Shown here piece after piece: positions 61,435-64,000 of a DNA stretch of 64,000 nt. The notes below the pieces were generated by a model. The model was given only the letters and a program-made list of their open reading frames with translations. It had not been told where the DNA came from and did not search any database. Within the stretch, counting starts at the first letter, position 1. Every line of letters begins with the position of its first letter. The stretch is from Liolophura sinensis (Eukaryota > Mollusca > Polyplacophora > Chitonida > Chitonidae): contig NC_088300.1 of NCBI RefSeq assembly GCF_032854445.1, forward strand, positions 53,978,984-54,042,983. The letters run 5' to 3'. A program made the translations under genes and the position numbers.

Positions 61435-61695
61435 GGGGCCTCCGTGGCTCAGTCGGTTAGCGTGCTAGCGCAGCGTAGTGACCCAGAAGCCTCTCACCAA
61501 TGCGGTCGCTGTGAGTTCAAGACCAGTTCATGCTGGCTTCCTCTCCGGTCGTACGTGGAAAGGTCTAGCAGCAACCTGCGGATGGTCGTGGGTTTCCGCC
61601 GGGCTCTGCCCGGTTTCCACCCACCATAATGCTGGCCGCCATCGTATAAGTGAAATGTTCTTGAGTACGGCGTAAAACACCAATCAAAAAAAAAA
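61435..61695 (+). mobile_element. SINE family 1, full-length, young copy
   Basis: This complete element has a head (GGGGCCTCCGTGGCTCAGTC GGTTAGCG, A box), a B box (GTGAGTTCAAG near 61511) and a conserved body (CAACCTGCGGATGGTCGTGG). It ends with the tail TTCTTGAGTACGGCGTAAAA CACCAATCAA and an A run. A perfect 13-bp target-site duplication TCAAAATAATATC lies at 61422-61434 and 61696-61708. The intact ends make it the reference copy for the family in this window. Confidence 0.96.
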
Positions 61696-62164
61696 TCAAA
61701 ATAATATCAGGCTGAAGAAAAAAATCGCTGTCGAATCAGCCTGGTATTTATTGCATTACCAGCAATTTTTTTGTATAAGCCCTGGACAGTATGGCAAATG
61801 CTCATTAATCTTTACTGCATGTAGACACTAAGTGTGACCATACACCTGTTGTCATATTTTGGTCATTCATTTTAGGGAGGTGCCGTTGAAAGCACCAGTG
61901 TGTCGGAAATGAATGCTGCTACACTCACAACATTTAGTAGGTATTGAAGGTTATCCAGCTTGAATGCTTAAAAATGCCAACTTCTCTGTTAACGTAATGA
62001 TAACTACAAACAGTAGTCTTTGCATTCAAAAGTTGAATTGAATTGAAAAGTATATTCATTCAGTGGATGGTAGGTTTTCTCTCGTGAATCAGTGATGTCC
62101 CACAGATGCATTTTTCTTTACTTTTATATTGTTTTTTTCCCGCTCGTCTAAGCAAAATAAGGTA

Positions 62165-62320
62165 AGGTATTGGGATAAGAAGATAATGTCTGAAAGTTTG
62201 CCAGTAACTTGCCAAAGGTTAGTGGTTTACCTCAAGCTTTGGAGATTGGTTCACCCATGAAACTGACCTCCATCATGTGAATGAAAAATTGATCATGGCA
62301 TTAAACAGCAATCAAATAAG
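62165..62320 (+). mobile_element. SINE family 3, old fragment
   Basis: It contains TGAAAGTTTGCCAGTAACTT, GGTTAGTGGTTTACCTCAAGC, CACCCATGAAACTGACCTCC and a tail GTGAATGAAAAATTGATCAT GGCATTAAAC. These correspond to the family body at 59400-59520, with heavy divergence. Confidence 0.65.
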
Positions 62321-64000
62321 TTCAGATAATGTACCTGTCTGTATGACTTGTTAAGCTTTATATTTTCTGCTCCTAGACATAATGGACAGTTCGCTTATAG
62401 AAGGCAAAGCTTAAAGGCGAGGAAAACACTAAAATCAAGTATTTGTCAGCTGAAAGACCATTAAACATTGCCCAGGAAAATTGTTTGATTTATTTTTGGA
62501 CAACAATGCATTTAAAACATAAGATTCTATGGTGGTCTGTTGGGACCCGAGGGTATCAGTGACGTCACAGCAATATTTTTGGCTTGAAATAGTTCGTTTC
62601 AAAGTCCATTTGTTGAATGCATTCATAGCGCTAAATTCAACCATTTTGAATGATGAAATATGGCAATCTGTCAGCGTCAAGTGGCAAAAAGCTTAAGTGG
62701 CATCACTGGTCCCAATATGGTCAGAAAGGGCCATATTAGAGTCCAAACTTTTAAATGCATTTTTAAATACTAGGTCGAAAAATATTCAAAAAAAATAAAT
62801 GAAACTATTTCCCCGCACAATATTTTAGTTAAACTTTCCTTTTCAGCTTATAGACTCAAGAGAGAATTTGCACCTAGAAGGTGGTTCATGTACATGTATG
62901 TAAATAAGGATCTACCCTGCCTGTACACGGTAAAAGCTGACCAGAAACGTTTCTGTTCAGCTCCTATATGCATAATAGGTATTGGTCGGGTCATTAGCAT
63001 ACACGAGTGCTGCGGACGTGACGGAGCTGTTCGAAAAGAGCTAGGTTTTAAGCACCCGTGCATGCCGAGCTTTACACCTTTCTCCTCGTCCCATACGGCA
63101 TATCTTACATGTAAGACGCTTGTAGTTGATGTATATTTTTGATCTGTCAAATGGATATCCTTCGATATTTATGTCCTTGGATCGGGTATACTGTAATTTG
63201 ATCATGTCTTGGAAACTAATGAGAGGAAACTTATGGAACTCGGAGGTTGCATTGAGCATGTGAGTTGCTTGTAATTGGTGCATATATTTTTGATCTGTCA
63301 AATTGAAGTTTCGTCATTCTCTGCGTCCGTCTGTCAGGCATTGGTTACCGTGCAATAACTTCTCCAAATATTGTCCGATTTTGATTGCATTTTGTTAAGT
63401 TTGTTAGGTCAGGTTTGCTTTTTAGACATCAGATCAAATTAGAAAACCAAGCTCATCCATGGATAAATTTTACATATTTAATCGATTCGGTAATTCTCAG
63501 TTGTCGTTGGTTTTCATGAAATAGCTGCTCCAAGTTTTGTCCATTTTTTCCCGTAATCTGATTACATTGACGGTGTGTGAGGCTTGTGACTGAGGCACGT
63601 ATTTTGACGTATCAAACATGTAAAACTCCGTATACTCTCCTCAGAATATACATCTCGTTCTTTGCAGCAATATTTGTATGAAATCTGCTTAAAATAAAAT
63701 CAATATGTTTCACCATAATAAAACAACAGAAGAAAACACTACTGACACAATTTGTGATATATGACCTTTCAAAAATTCACGTTTTACATTTATTTTTCTC
63801 AGAAAAATTCGTCTGAACCCCGAAAATATAAACCTCATTGACAGTTAAACTTCCATTATAGAATCGATGAGCTCAATAATGGCTGAGTATATTGAATCGT
63901 AGACACCCAAGCATGGAATGTAACATTTGTTGAGATTATGTCACATAAAATGCCTTATATTTCATGTCTTTGTCATTCTTTTTCTACATGAAAGCACAAT

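Larger units (their letters stand above)
59168..64000. other. SCYL2 3' untranslated region and downstream sequence
   Basis: No further gene is seen. The stretch contains SINE family 3 copies (59240, 59640, 60120, 62165) and a young family 1 SINE (61435). A short direct repeat includes ATATTTTTGATCTGTCAAAT at about 63133 and 63285. The small ORFs at 62848-63301 on both strands arise around that repeat and resemble nothing I know. The region 63300-64000 is AT-rich without recognisable content. Confidence 0.7.

Noticed and set aside
62848-63301. Overlapping ORFs on both strands sharing a TDQKY start
   Set aside because: The shared start comes from a direct repeat of about 45 bp. The rest does not resemble any family, and there is no splice or start context to support a gene.

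Overview
This is a window of intron-rich animal nuclear DNA. It is AT-rich, with GT-AG introns and tRNA-derived SINEs whose 3' ends carry the core TTGAGTACGGCGTAAAAC. That SINE style, together with an ETNK/SCYL2/sacsin gene set, suggests a lophotrochozoan, most likely a mollusc. The species cannot be named from the sequence. I see no bacterial, viral or organellar genes.

Three protein-coding genes are well supported, and every intron I placed keeps the reading frame. (1) Positions 1-18996, minus strand: the 5' six coding exons of a sacsin orthologue (SACS). They give about 3,616 residues with three SIRPT repeats, and an 8.9-kb terminal exon runs off the left edge. (2) Positions 28416-38681, plus strand: a complete eight-exon ethanolamine kinase (ETNK, 366 residues). 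(3) Positions 48594-59167, plus strand: a complete 16-exon SCYL2-like pseudokinase (945 residues). Sacsin and ETNK are divergent across about 9.4 kb. ETNK and SCYL2 are tandem with about 9.9 kb between them. The three genes act in different processes (chaperone/cytoskeleton, phosphatidylethanolamine synthesis, clathrin trafficking), and nothing suggests they are co-regulated.

The rest is repeats and intergenic sequence. Sacsin intron 1 holds a 2.4-kb 25/28-bp minisatellite with two related SINE remnants. The sacsin-ETNK interval holds a diverged tandem duplication. It also holds three copies of a short module in which an interferon-regulatory-factor-like element sits just upstream of a TATA-like box, pointing toward sacsin. 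ETNK intron 2 holds a fold-back of about 1.2 kb that ends about 40 bp before an exon. SCYL2 intron 9 begins with a 31-bp minisatellite that has copied the authentic 5' splice site about ten times. SCYL2 exon 12 has a nearly perfect 175-bp tandem duplication that could create an in-frame cassette exon. Three SINE families with different bodies share one 3' core.

The points most worth following up are the IRF/TATA modules, the splice-site minisatellite, the duplicated exon and the intronic fold-back. Functional readings of these are inference; the sequence structures themselves are directly visible.
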